Shown here one piece after another: positions 25,104 to 33,464 of a DNA stretch of 64,000 nt. The stretch's first letter is position 1, and every line of letters begins with the position of its first letter. The notes beneath the pieces were generated by a model. That model worked only from the letters and a program-made list of their open reading frames with translations, did no database searches and had not been told where the DNA came from. Where the stretch lies: NCBI GenBank assembly GCA_965229935.1, contig CBDDKB010000002.1:930001-994000 (forward strand), given 5' to 3'. The position numbers were made by a program, and so were the translations under genes. Source of the stretch: SPJN01 sp965229935. Lineage in GTDB: Bacteria; Pseudomonadota; Alphaproteobacteria; SPJN01.

Positions 25104-27143
25104 ATGCAACATCGCCCTGAAATTGATGGTCTACGTGCCTTTGCCGTTTTGCCTGTCATGTTTTTTCATGCCGGGTTTAGTTGGGTAAGCGGCGGTTTCA
25201 TCGGCGTTGACGTGTTCTTTGTCATCAGCGGATTTTTGATCACGTCGATTGTGCAACGTGAGGTCACTGAACAGCGTTTCACATTGGTGGGCTTTTACGA
25301 AAGACGTGCCCGCCGCATCTTTCCAGCATTGTTCACAACCATACTGATTTGCTTTCCTTTTGCTTGGTGGTTGATGGATGCAACCCAGTTAAAGGCGTTT
25401 GGAAAAAGCGTCATTGCGGTGTCAGTCTTTCTGGCGAATTTTTATTTTGCGGGTGCTGCCAACTATTTTGAACCAGCGGGGGAGTTGATGCCATTGCTCC
25501 ACACGTGGAGCCTATCGGTCGAAGAACAATTTTATGTGTTTTTCCCCTTATTGCTGCTCGCGCTTAGCTTCCTTGGCATCACCCGTACCAGAAACATAGT
25601 CGTTATATTGAGCCTGCTTGCGCTTGGTGCCTTTGCCCTGACCATTTTTATGGCAAAGATCAATCCGACGTTGAATTTTTACTGGCCTGTCAGTCGCGCG
25701 TGGGAATTGCTGGCAGGGGCGATTGCAGCCTTTGTCTATACGCGCCCAGCAGACAAAACCAAACTGCAGGAGTGTATCGCCGCGCTTGGGTTTGTGATGT
25801 TGATCGGTGGGGTGTTGTTTCTGCGGGCAGAGATGGAATATCGATTTGCCTATTCAATCTTCCCCGTGATCGGCACTGTTTTGGTGCTGGTGGCAGCAGA
25901 CAGCCGAACACTCATCGGGCGGTTTTTGATGTGGCGGCCCTTTGTAGTTGTCGGCTTGATCAGCTACAGCGCCTATCTGCTGCACCAACCCATATTCGTC
26001 TTTGCGCGCTATTATTTGGGGATAGACCCATCATTGCCGATTGCCTGCGCCTTGTTGATTGCGACCCTGGCCGGGGCGTATCTTTCCTGGCGATTGGTGG
26101 AGGAGCCGATCAGAAACAAAAAGGGGCGGTTCTACCTATCTCGCACTATGCTTTTTGCCGTGTCAGCTTGTTTCATTGGTCTGTTCGGCATGGCGGGATA
26201 CGCCATCATTAAATTTGATGGCTTTGCCACTCGGATGTCGCCAACCCTTGAACAGGCAATGGTTGCGCGCAAAAGTGTGAAACGGTTCCCCGGCCAATGC
26301 CAATATTCCCCGGCACTAAATCAGTTCAATGTGCCGTCACAATTGCCTGACCATTGTCATGGGCATGAGCCGACCAATTTAGGCGATGCCGCAACTGACG
26401 CACCTTATGCCATGATTATTGGTGACAGCTATGGGGGCGCTACTGCAGATAGTTTTATGCAGGTGCTGGCTGAGGAAGGCTGGCGCAGCGCAAAGATCAC
26501 CGTTGCAGGCTGTGCCTCATTGCCCGGGTTTGATTTGATGGGCGGTCAATTGCAATGCGCAAAGGCCTTTGACCGGATAAAAGGAATTGTAAGTCAGCAA
26601 AAGCCGGATCTGTTGATCGTCGTGAACAGATATAATTTCCTGTTCAATGATCAGCCCTTTGACAATGGCGAAGGTGGTTCGGGGACGCTTGGTCCCTTTG
26701 GCACAATATCGCATGACAGACTGGGGCCGGACCATGATCTGCAAGAACGTGCAGCGGCGATCGTCTCCTCAGGCGTAAAGGTGCTGTCCGATTTCGTGCC
26801 GAATATTGCCATCGTTTACCCGATACCCGAAGCAGGGTGGTATGTACCCCACCTGTTTGAGCGGCAGAAAGCGCGCGACATCTATCAGGGGGTGATCAGT
26901 ATTTCGTCGGACCTTTATTGGCAGCGAAATCAGGCGGCGGTTGCCGCGCTTGATAGTGCGCGGTCAGACAAAGTGATCAAGCTTGACCCTTATCCGCTGT
27001 TTTGCAACAGGCATGACTTTCCTGGCCGTTGTCTGCACGCGCGTGGCGATCAGCTATTTTATGGTGATACGAACCATCTGACCAAAACAGGCGCAGATAT
27101 GCTGGCTGAAACCTTGCGGCCGGTACTGCAAGACCTGCATTAG
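25104..27143 (+). CDS. Acyltransferase 3 / SGNH O-acetyltransferase (OafA-like)
   Basis: This is a 679-residue two-part protein. The N-terminal half is a ten-helix acyltransferase 3 domain that carries acetyl groups across the membrane. It has the conserved EIDGLRAFAVLPVMFFHAG (catalytic His) and FIGVDVFFVISGFLI. The C-terminal third is a periplasmic SGNH domain with the Ser in IIGDSYGG and the Asp/His pair in GDTNHLTKTGADM. Such proteins O-acetylate LPS O-antigen or other surface glycans. AAGGTGG precedes the start. It converges with the DsbA-like gene, sharing four bases at the stops. Confidence 0.93.
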   Translation: MQHRPEIDGLRAFAVLPVMFFHAGFSWVSGGFIGVDVFFVISGFLITSIVQREVTEQRFTLVGFYERRARRIFPALFTTILICFPFAWWLMDATQLKAFGKSVIAVSVFLANFYFAGAANYFEPAGELMPLLHTWSLSVEEQFYVFFPLLLLALSFLGITRTRNIVVILSLLALGAFALTIFMAKINPTLNFYWPVSRAWELLAGAIAAFVYTRPADKTKLQECIAALGFVMLIGGVLFLRAEMEYRFAYSIFPVIGTVLVLVAADSRTLIGRFLMWRPFVVVGLISYSAYLLHQPIFVFARYYLGIDPSLPIACALLIATLAGAYLSWRLVEEPIRNKKGRFYLSRTMLFAVSACFIGLFGMAGYAIIKFDGFATRMSPTLEQAMVARKSVKRFPGQCQYSPALNQFNVPSQLPDHCHGHEPTNLGDAATDAPYAMIIGDSYGGATADSFMQVLAEEGWRSAKITVAGCASLPGFDLMGGQLQCAKAFDRIKGIVSQQKPDLLIVVNRYNFLFNDQPFDNGEGGSGTLGPFGTISHDRLGPDHDLQERAAAIVSSGVKVLSDFVPNIAIVYPIPEAGWYVPHLFERQKARDIYQGVISISSDLYWQRNQAAVAALDSARSDKVIKLDPYPLFCNRHDFPGRCLHARGDQLFYGDTNHLTKTGADMLAETLRPVLQDLH

Positions 27144-27886
27144 TTTTTGGCGCGGGCTTCCTTAATCGCGGTGCGGAATTCGTCGATAGGCAACGCGCCA
27201 CGAATGATTTGATCGCCGACGATAAAGCCCGGGGTGCCGCGAATGCCAAGCCCGATGGCAAGCTGCTGATTACGGGCCAATGCGCTTTGAATATCATCCT
27301 GCTGCATACGCTTGGCAAGTTTGGCTGCATCCATGCCTTCAGCGGTCGCAAGTTCAAAGATGCGCCCTTGGTTTAACGAGCCCTTGGCCATCATCATGGC
27401 ATTGTGAAACTCAAAATACTTACCCTGTTCGATAGATGCGATGGCGGCCTTGGCAGCAAGGGCGGATTCTTCTGACAGGATCGGCAATTCCATCATGACG
27501 ATACGCAGGTTTTTGTCTTCTTCCAGCAAGGTCAGGACGGTTGTCAGGGCCTTTTTGCAATAGCCGCATTTGTAATCGAAAAACTCATAGATCGTGACGT
27601 CACCGTCTGGATTGCCCGCAACATAGGTTAGGGGGTCATTTGCAAACTGCAAATTCATGGCCCCGATCAAATCGCGCTGCTGGCGTTGTTCAAGTGCCTG
27701 TTGGCGGTTTTGTAAAACCTCCAGTGCTTCGACAATCACTTCCGGATTATTGACCAAATAGTCCCTGATCCAGTTTTCAACGGTTGGGCGGTCTGCTTCT
27801 ATTGTTGCATTGTCATCTGCATGTGCCGTTAGCGGTGTTGCAGTCAGGAAGAGTAGGCCCAAGAACAGGCTGAAAAGGCGGGTCAT
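27140..27886 (-). CDS. DsbA/ScsC-family thiol:disulfide protein
   Basis: This is a 248-residue exported thioredoxin-fold protein. It has a signal peptide (cleavage near AHA-DD), an N-terminal helical stalk of about 60 residues like the ScsC/BdbD oligomerisation segment, then the redox site Cys107-Gly-Tyr-Cys110 and the cis-Pro loop GTPGF. The family forms or shuffles disulfide bonds in periplasmic proteins. It is 34 bases downstream of the M48 protease gene and probably co-transcribed, which suggests a joint role in outer-membrane protein quality control. Confidence 0.9.
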   Translation of the reverse strand: MTRLFSLFLGLLFLTATPLTAHADDNATIEADRPTVENWIRDYLVNNPEVIVEALEVLQNRQQALEQRQQRDLIGAMNLQFANDPLTYVAGNPDGDVTIYEFFDYKCGYCKKALTTVLTLLEEDKNLRIVMMELPILSEESALAAKAAIASIEQGKYFEFHNAMMMAKGSLNQGRIFELATAEGMDAAKLAKRMQQDDIQSALARNQQLAIGLGIRGTPGFIVGDQIIRGALPIDEFRTAIKEARAKN

Positions 27887-27920
27887 AATGATCCTCGAAC
27901 TAAATTGGATGTCGCCGCGT

Positions 27921-29342
27921 TTAGCGGTTCTGGCTCGCTACATAGCGGATTTCGGCAATGATGTCTTCCGCTCTTAATGCGCCGGGGCTGCCCGCCGGCA
28001 GGAAGTTCAGCGCCCGCTGTGCCTGTTGCATAGCAAGCCCCATCGCCCCTACAAGTGCATAGCGTTCCGCACTGGCAAGTGATGCCATGCCCGGATCATT
28101 ATTGCGGGCATGAACGATGGCAAGTTGATGCCATGCAAGGGGGATGTCTTTTTCCTGACGCAGGGCTGCATCCAGCAATTCCCGTGCTTCTTCGTCATAG
28201 TCGGGCCGTTCAGCTGCGATTAACGACTGGGCGAGATTGATTTTGAGCAAGGGTTGCTCGGGCGCAAGTTCAACCGCGGTACGGTGGGCCGGGATTGATT
28301 CTTCGATCAGTCCGCTTTCAAACAGAACCTGACCGGCCAATTCCGCGAAATAGGGATTGTCAGGTTCAGCCTCTGTCAGGACTTTTAACTCTTCAATGGC
28401 GTTGCCGATATCTGCGGTGCGGTGATAGGCAACTGCGCGGGCATAGCGCGCAGGCAGGCTTTTATCCTTTGGCGGAAAGGCGCGGAACACGGCTGCGGGC
28501 TTGTCCAAAAAGCCTTTTAGTTTGGCCTGCAGCATTTTCAGCTTATGCATCTCAGCCTCTGTCGGCTGCTGTTCATAATAGGGCGAGGCTTTCGCGCCCG
28601 CATTCAGCGCGGACACACGTTCGCGCGACAGGGGGTGGGACCGGACATAAGGGTCCTGACGCCGGCTCGACAGGGCTTCTTGATCCGCCAAAATCTCCAT
28701 AAACCCGGCAAAGCCGCGGGCTGATTCCTCTGCCCCTTCCAAAAAGCGCAAACCGGCCTGATCAGCGGCTGATTCTTGACTGCGTGAATAGGATAGGACG
28801 GCGCGTTGAGCGGCGGACTGACCGCCCGCCAAAATGGCGATCCCGGCATCACCGGCCCCGGCAATCAGCGCCGCTGTCCCCAAAATATAGCTGAGGATCA
28901 TTGCGGCAGAGGCAGCCTTTAACGCATCGGGCAGGCGGGCCAAATGGCCCCCGGCGATATGGCCAGTTTCATGGGCGATCACGCCTGCAATTTGGCCCGG
29001 TTCCTCAACCCTTTGAAGTAAGCCCGTATGAATAAACATGTTTTGGCCCCCGGCGACGAAGGCATTCAGGCTCGAATCATTGACGATATAAAGGTGCACA
29101 TTCTCAGGCTCTAGGCCCGCTGTGGCAAAAATCGGGTCTGCCATTTCCCGCAAATAGGTCTCAAGCTCCGCATCGCGGATCAGGCTTTGGGCATGGGCGG
29201 CGCTGACCTGACCGAAGATCAGGCATAGAACAAGGGCCCCCGCCGCCAGTTTGCTGAGGGGGCGACGGACACTCTTCTGCAGAAGACTGTCTAACGTCCA
29301 TTGAATTGCCGCGATGCTTCGATTAAACACTATGTAATCCAT
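27921..29342 (-). CDS. M48 family metalloprotease with TPR repeats (BepA-like)
   Basis: This is a 473-residue exported protein. An N-terminal signal anchor (LAAGALVLCLIFGQVSAAHA) precedes the zinc protease domain with HETGH at residues 124-128 and the downstream Glu helix (SQESAADQAGLRFL). The C-terminal half is made of TPR-like helices (YFAELAGQVLFESGLIEESI...). This is the architecture of BepA/YfgC, which degrades or repairs misassembled outer-membrane proteins such as LptD. Its start is only 28 bases from the start of the divergent GGT-like gene; a shorter N-terminus is possible. Confidence 0.9.
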   Translation of the reverse strand: MDYIVFNRSIAAIQWTLDSLLQKSVRRPLSKLAAGALVLCLIFGQVSAAHAQSLIRDAELETYLREMADPIFATAGLEPENVHLYIVNDSSLNAFVAGGQNMFIHTGLLQRVEEPGQIAGVIAHETGHIAGGHLARLPDALKAASAAMILSYILGTAALIAGAGDAGIAILAGGQSAAQRAVLSYSRSQESAADQAGLRFLEGAEESARGFAGFMEILADQEALSSRRQDPYVRSHPLSRERVSALNAGAKASPYYEQQPTEAEMHKLKMLQAKLKGFLDKPAAVFRAFPPKDKSLPARYARAVAYHRTADIGNAIEELKVLTEAEPDNPYFAELAGQVLFESGLIEESIPAHRTAVELAPEQPLLKINLAQSLIAAERPDYDEEARELLDAALRQEKDIPLAWHQLAIVHARNNDPGMASLASAERYALVGAMGLAMQQAQRALNFLPAGSPGALRAEDIIAEIRYVASQNR

Positions 29343-29370
29343 AACCTATTGATATAGAGGCAGGTCTAGC

Positions 29371-30834
29371 GTGGCAAGAAAATGGGTCAAATCTGTGGCA
29401 GCGGGCATTATGGCGGTTAGTCTTCCGTTAAGCCTTTCGGGTTGTTCAACAGGTGAAGTCGTCGATGCTGGTGTATCCGCCTTTCACCTTGTGACGCTGG
29501 GTATCCTCGATAATCGGCCCAAGGGCGGCACGATCGATGAGGGGAAGGTCATCGGCTATATCTCTGCGGATGAGCCCAACGCCATTTTGGTGGGAGAGCA
29601 GATTTTGCGCAATGGCGGCACCGCAGCAGATGCGGCTGCGGCGCTTTATTTCGCCTTGTCCGTCACCTATCCCGCCGCCGCGGGCTTGGGCGGGGGCGGG
29701 GCCTGCACCTATTATGATGAGCGGTCTAACGGTGTTGCTGCTTTTGATTTTATGCCGCGCCCATCGGGGACAAATGCGGCAACTGATTTGCCCGTGCCGG
29801 GAAATGTCGCGGGTTTTGGCGAATTACATCGCCTGTATGGCGTGTTGCCTTGGCCGCAAATCATTGTCCGTGCCGAGGCATTGGCGCAAGCAGGGTTCAA
29901 GGCATCGCGTGCCATGGCGACATCATTTGCTGCAATGCCGCCAACCCGCCGTGGCTCTCGCGTTCTGGCGCCGTTGGTAAAGACCGAAAAGGGTCGCCCG
30001 ATTACAGAGGGGGCCTATGTCACCAACCACGCCCTGGCATCGACGTTGGCTGCGCTGCGCCTCAACGGGACAGCAGGATTTTATAGCGGCGCGCTGGCGC
30101 AAAAAATAGCCCAGGCTGGTAGATCCGTTCGCGCGACCGCGCCCTCAACGGATACGCTGAAAAACTATTTCGTGCAGCAACGCGGTGCAGGCTTTTTACG
30201 CGTCGGTGATGGCACGATTGCAATCGCTGGATCAGGCGAAGGGATTGCCCTGCTGACCAAGATGGCAACCAACCCTGACATGCTGGCGCGTGTGCCCCGT
30301 TCAGGTGGTGTACCTGCACAGGCAGGGCTGCTGCGTGAGCTTGAAATGTCAGAACGGCGCGCGGCTGGCTTGCCTGATAAAGCTGATGGGCCGAAATCAA
30401 ACGGCACAAGCTTTGCAGTTGTCGATTGGGCCGGTAACGCTGTTAGTTGCTTTGTCACCACCCAAGGCCCCATGGGTTCAGGCATAACGGTTGGCGATCT
30501 TGGCTTTACCTTCGCATCCCCCAACGCAAGTGCTGAGGCACGTGTGGCACAGGCCGGAACAGTTGCTGGATTGGTGTTGGATGGCAAACGGTTCCGCGCT
30601 GCGGTTGGTGGATCAGGTGGCGTCGGTGCCGCTGCAACTTTGCTGGCTATGACCATGCCCGATGTGGTTGATGGCGACATTCCTTTGGATGATGCCATGC
30701 GTGGTGCAACTGTTCCTAAGGGCGCGCGCGCAAACGGTGTTGGCTGCCAGTCATCCAATATTGCCAATGCAACCTCTTGCACAGGCGCCGTTTCGCAGGC
30801 GGGCCACGGCCTTGGCCGCCGCGTTCGTTACTAG
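29371..30834 (+). CDS. Gamma-glutamyltransferase-family lipoprotein
   Basis: This 487-residue protein starts with GTG and has a lipoprotein signal (MAVSLPLSLSGC, lipobox Cys), so it is likely anchored in the envelope. The body resembles the Ntn-hydrolase gamma-glutamyltransferase family: EQILRNGGTAADAAAALYFAL, GLGGGGACTYYD, and a nucleophile-type Thr in SNGTSFAVVD near residue 343, with GGSGGVGAAATLL near the C-terminus. It is shorter than typical GGT (about 580) and the usual TTHFS context is altered, so the activity is uncertain. The next gene (aminotransferase) begins 18 bases later. Confidence 0.8.
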   Translation: MARKWVKSVAAGIMAVSLPLSLSGCSTGEVVDAGVSAFHLVTLGILDNRPKGGTIDEGKVIGYISADEPNAILVGEQILRNGGTAADAAAALYFALSVTYPAAAGLGGGGACTYYDERSNGVAAFDFMPRPSGTNAATDLPVPGNVAGFGELHRLYGVLPWPQIIVRAEALAQAGFKASRAMATSFAAMPPTRRGSRVLAPLVKTEKGRPITEGAYVTNHALASTLAALRLNGTAGFYSGALAQKIAQAGRSVRATAPSTDTLKNYFVQQRGAGFLRVGDGTIAIAGSGEGIALLTKMATNPDMLARVPRSGGVPAQAGLLRELEMSERRAAGLPDKADGPKSNGTSFAVVDWAGNAVSCFVTTQGPMGSGITVGDLGFTFASPNASAEARVAQAGTVAGLVLDGKRFRAAVGGSGGVGAAATLLAMTMPDVVDGDIPLDDAMRGATVPKGARANGVGCQSSNIANATSCTGAVSQAGHGLGRRVRY

Positions 30835-30852
30835 AGCTGGCGGCTGACAGAT

Positions 30853-32007
30853 ATGGCCCGTCCGATTTCCAAGCGTGGAGATGTCGCCACCTTTTTGGCG
30901 ATGGATGTTTATGCGCAGGCAACGGCCCTTGCCAAGCAGGGCAAGGATATTATCCATCTTGAGGTAGGCCAGCCTGCAACGGCGGCCCCCAAACTTGTGC
31001 GCGATTATGCGAAAGACATTATCGATCGCAACTTGCTTGCCTATTCCGATGCAACCGGTATCGGCAAGGTGCGGGACCGGATCGCGGGTTATTATGGCGA
31101 TCATTATAATCTGGACCTTGACCCCAATCGGGTGATCATCACAACTGGATCATCCGCCGGATTTGTGTTGAGCTTTGCTGCCCTGTTTGATGAGGGCGAC
31201 AGGGTCGGCGTGATAGAGCCGGGTTACCCCGCCTATCCCAATATCCTAAAGGCGCTGTCGATTGACCCGGTGCGTATTCCCGTCCATGACGATCCTGATT
31301 TTGTGCCTGCGGCCCATCATCTTAAACAGGCCGGTCCGTTGGATGGCCTGTTATTGGCAAGCCCAAGCAATCCAACAGGATCAATCACGCCTGCAAACCG
31401 ATTGGCAGAACTGATTGAGGTGATAGAGGGGCAGGGTGGTGCCTTTATCTCTGACGAAATTTATCACGGCATTACATTCGATGATCAGAACAGGGATGCC
31501 CCCACAGCGCTAAGCTATTCAGACAATGCCGTTGTGGTGTCGAGTTTCTCAAAATATTTTTCAATGACAGGGTGGCGCATCGGCTGGATGGTGGTGCCGG
31601 ACTATATGGTCGATCCGGTGACGCGTCTGCAGCAAAGCCTTTATATCTCGCCGCCAACATTATCCCAACTTGCAACGTTGAAGGTCTTTGATGCCTTTGA
31701 TGAGCTTGAGGAGAACGTCAGTGTTTATAAGCGCAACCGCGAAATTCTATTGGCTGGGTTGAGGGAGCTGGGCTTCACCCCCTCTGCCGCTGAAGGGGCG
31801 TTTTATACCTATGTTGATATTTCATCGCGGTCAGACGATTCATCGGCCTTTTGTGAAAGCATGTTGAACGAGGCAGGCATCGCCGCGACCCCCGGTGCGG
31901 ATTTTGATTCTACGCAAGGTCACAAATATGTCCGCATGTCATTCAGCGGCGCGACCAAAGATATGGAAGAGGCGATTAAGCGCCTGAAGGTCTGGTTGCA
32001 GGTCTGA
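30853..32007 (+). CDS. Class I/II aminotransferase (PLP)
   Basis: This is a 384-residue fold-type I aminotransferase. The PLP-binding Lys is Lys234 in SSFSKYFSMTGWRIGW, with DEIYHG (cofactor Asp and Tyr) at 201-206 and SPSNPTGS at 170-177. The substrate Arg is likely in HKYVRMSFS near the C-terminus. The sequence is closest to the aspartate/aromatic group, but specificity cannot be assigned. It follows the GGT-like gene by 18 bases and is likely in the same transcript. Downstream is the first repeat unit. Confidence 0.88.
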   Translation: MARPISKRGDVATFLAMDVYAQATALAKQGKDIIHLEVGQPATAAPKLVRDYAKDIIDRNLLAYSDATGIGKVRDRIAGYYGDHYNLDLDPNRVIITTGSSAGFVLSFAALFDEGDRVGVIEPGYPAYPNILKALSIDPVRIPVHDDPDFVPAAHHLKQAGPLDGLLLASPSNPTGSITPANRLAELIEVIEGQGGAFISDEIYHGITFDDQNRDAPTALSYSDNAVVVSSFSKYFSMTGWRIGWMVVPDYMVDPVTRLQQSLYISPPTLSQLATLKVFDAFDELEENVSVYKRNREILLAGLRELGFTPSAAEGAFYTYVDISSRSDDSSAFCESMLNEAGIAATPGADFDSTQGHKYVRMSFSGATKDMEEAIKRLKVWLQV

Positions 32008-32019
32008 CGTTATCTTGGG

Positions 32020-32175
32020 CGTCATCCCGGCCAAGCATAGCGCGAGCCGGGATCCATTGCAGCAGCTGGAACTCACTATGAACCCCGGAATTTTTTTGGT
32101 CGCGCAAGCGGACGGAAAACCCCAAGAATAGAATTGCCCACTTTTGCTGGCTGTCGCTCCTAGTCCGGGGTGACG
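32020..32175. repeat. REP/BIME-like unit 1 (CGTCATCCCGG ... CCGGGGTGACG)
   Basis: This 156-base unit has near-perfect inverted ends and lies between the convergent aminotransferase and flavin-binding protein genes. Its left part (ATCCCGGC...GCCGGGAT hairpin, then a GATCCATTG stretch) matches units 2 and 5. Its right part, from GGTCGCGCAAGCGGACG onward, matches the right part of unit 4, so it is a mosaic. Confidence 0.85.
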
Positions 32176-32189
32176 TTCGCGGAGAACTG

Positions 32190-32852
32190 TCAGCCGTGTT
32201 TCCACCCTAAAATCTGATCAAGTCCCTCAGGCTGCTCAATGCTGTCCAGATTGCGCGGGTCTGGAATTGGCGCGCCTAGGCCCGTGGTAACGGGCACGAC
32301 GCCCGCCCAGATGGGTAGGTCGTAATCCTCCTCATCATCCACGGGCATGTCATTCTTGATTTTTGCCGATGCCTCATCAATGGGCATAGATAGAATGGCG
32401 GTCGCCTTGACTTCCTTATCAAGGACGGGGCGCAAACTATCCCATCTGCTGGGATAAAGATGTTCGATCAGGTTTTTGAACTTTTGCATTTTCTCATCAG
32501 GATCGGTCGTCGCAACTGGCGTGCCATAGATCATGACAGACCTGAAATTGACCGAATGATGAAAGGCGGACCGGGCGAGTATAAGCCCGTCCATCTGTGT
32601 GACAGTCAGGCAGACAGGTGACCCTATGGCGGCCTTTAACGCCCGACTGGCTGATGAGCCGTGCCAATAGATGTGATCGCCCTCGCGCCAATGCAGGGTC
32701 GGGGTGACTTGCGGCGCGCCATCGAGATTATATCCAAAGTGGCACAGCGGCGTTGAATCGAGAATTTCATAGATGGTCGCGCGATCAAAATGGCCACGAT
32801 GATGCCGCCGCCGCAGGCGCGTGCGTTCGGTTTGTTCCAATTGATCAGTCAT
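32190..32852 (-). CDS. Pyridoxamine 5'-phosphate oxidase-family flavin-binding protein
   Basis: This 220-residue protein has the split-barrel fold of FMN-binding PNPOx-like proteins (Nim-like group). Its typical run is RGHFDRATIYEILDSTPLCHFGY, followed by TLHWREGDHIYWHGS, SPVCLTVTQMDGLILARSAFHHSVNFRSV and the late KATAILSMPIDEASAKIKN. Members bind FMN, F420 or heme; the substrate is unknown. It appears monocistronic, with repeats on both sides. Confidence 0.85.
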   Translation of the reverse strand: MTDQLEQTERTRLRRRHHRGHFDRATIYEILDSTPLCHFGYNLDGAPQVTPTLHWREGDHIYWHGSSASRALKAAIGSPVCLTVTQMDGLILARSAFHHSVNFRSVMIYGTPVATTDPDEKMQKFKNLIEHLYPSRWDSLRPVLDKEVKATAILSMPIDEASAKIKNDMPVDDEEDYDLPIWAGVVPVTTGLGAPIPDPRNLDSIEQPEGLDQILGWKHG

Positions 32853-32933
32853 GTGCGGTCCCTTTACTTATTGGGACAAGTAGAACCGTACAAGGGATTT
32901 GGATCAAGTGGGCAGTTGCCAGAAATGCCTGAT

Positions 32934-33029
32934 CGTCATCCCGGAATAGCAAAGCTATATCCGGGATCCATTGTAGCGGTTGGAACTGACTATGGACCCC
33001 GGATAGTGCTGCGCACTTCCGGGGTGACG
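32934..33029. repeat. REP/BIME-like unit 2 (type A, 96 bp)
   Basis: It begins CGTCATCCCGG and ends CCGGGGTGACG. It contains two hairpins: ATCCCGG...CCGGGAT around an ATAGC-AAA-GCTAT core, and ACCCCGG-AT-AGTGC-TGC-GCACT-T-CCGGGGT. Unit 5 is the same length and nearly identical on the right side. Confidence 0.9.
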
Positions 33030-33042
33030 ATTGAGGGGGTGG

Positions 33043-33149
33043 CGTCATGCCGGACTTGATCCGGCATCTTTGTTATCCGCGTGACGTGTTCAACCGGATA
33101 GGGAGCAGAAGGTTTTGCCCAAAGACCCCGCATCAAGTGCGGGGTGACG
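33043..33149. repeat. REP/BIME-like unit 3 (type B, 107 bp)
   Basis: It begins CGTCATGCCGG and ends GCGGGGTGACG. The left hairpin is ATGCCGGA-CTTGA-TCCGGCAT and the right hairpin ACCCCGCA-TCAAG-TGCGGGGT, both perfect. A central segment (TTTGTTATCCGCGTGACG...) is shared with unit 4. Confidence 0.9.
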
Positions 33150-33163
33150 GTTGATGTTGTGTG

Positions 33164-33340
33164 GTCATGCCGGACAAGCGTTAGCGCGATCCGGTATCTT
33201 TGTTGTCCGCGTGACATGTTCAACCGGATAGGGAATAGAAGGTTCTGCCCAAAGACCCCGCATCATTGATTGTGGTCGCGCAGCCGGACGCAAAACCGGT
33301 TCCCATTTTTGGTGGCTGTCGCTGGCGGTCCGGGGTGACG
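33164..33340. repeat. REP/BIME-like unit 4 (mosaic B/A, 177 bp)
   Basis: It starts like unit 3 (GTCATGCCGGA, then CCGGATAGGGAATAGAAGG and CAAAGACCCCGCATCA) but then switches to the right module of unit 1 (GTGGTCGCGCAGCCGGACG, GTGGCTGTCGCT) and ends CCGGGGTGACG. This mosaic suggests recombination or template switching between units. Confidence 0.85.
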
Positions 33341-33353
33341 TTTTGTTTTATGT

Positions 33354-33449
33354 CGTCATCCCGGCCAAGCGTAGCGCGAGCCGGGATCCATTGTAGCGGT
33401 TGGATCTCACCATGGACCCCAGATAGTGCTGCGCACTTCCGGGGTGACG
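33354..33449. repeat. REP/BIME-like unit 5 (type A, 96 bp)
   Basis: It has the same length and ends as unit 2 and shares GATCCATTGTAGCGGTTGGA and TAGTGCTGCGCACTTCC with it. The left hairpin loop differs and matches unit 1 instead (CCAAGCGTAGCGCGAG). It ends 16 bases before the rne stop. Confidence 0.9.
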
Positions 33450-33464
33450 GTTGAAGGTGACTGA

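Larger units (their letters stand above)
32853..33464. other. 612-bp intergenic region filled with repeats
   Basis: The space between the flavin-binding protein gene and rne holds four consecutive REP/BIME-like units (32934-33449), about 80 bases of leader and promoter space for the flavin protein gene, and a few bases before the rne stop. Open frames here fall within the repeats and are not believed. Confidence 0.8.

Noticed and set aside
32934..33449. CRISPR array
   Set aside because: Units are of varying length, have hairpins at both ends, and lack short identical repeats with unique spacers.
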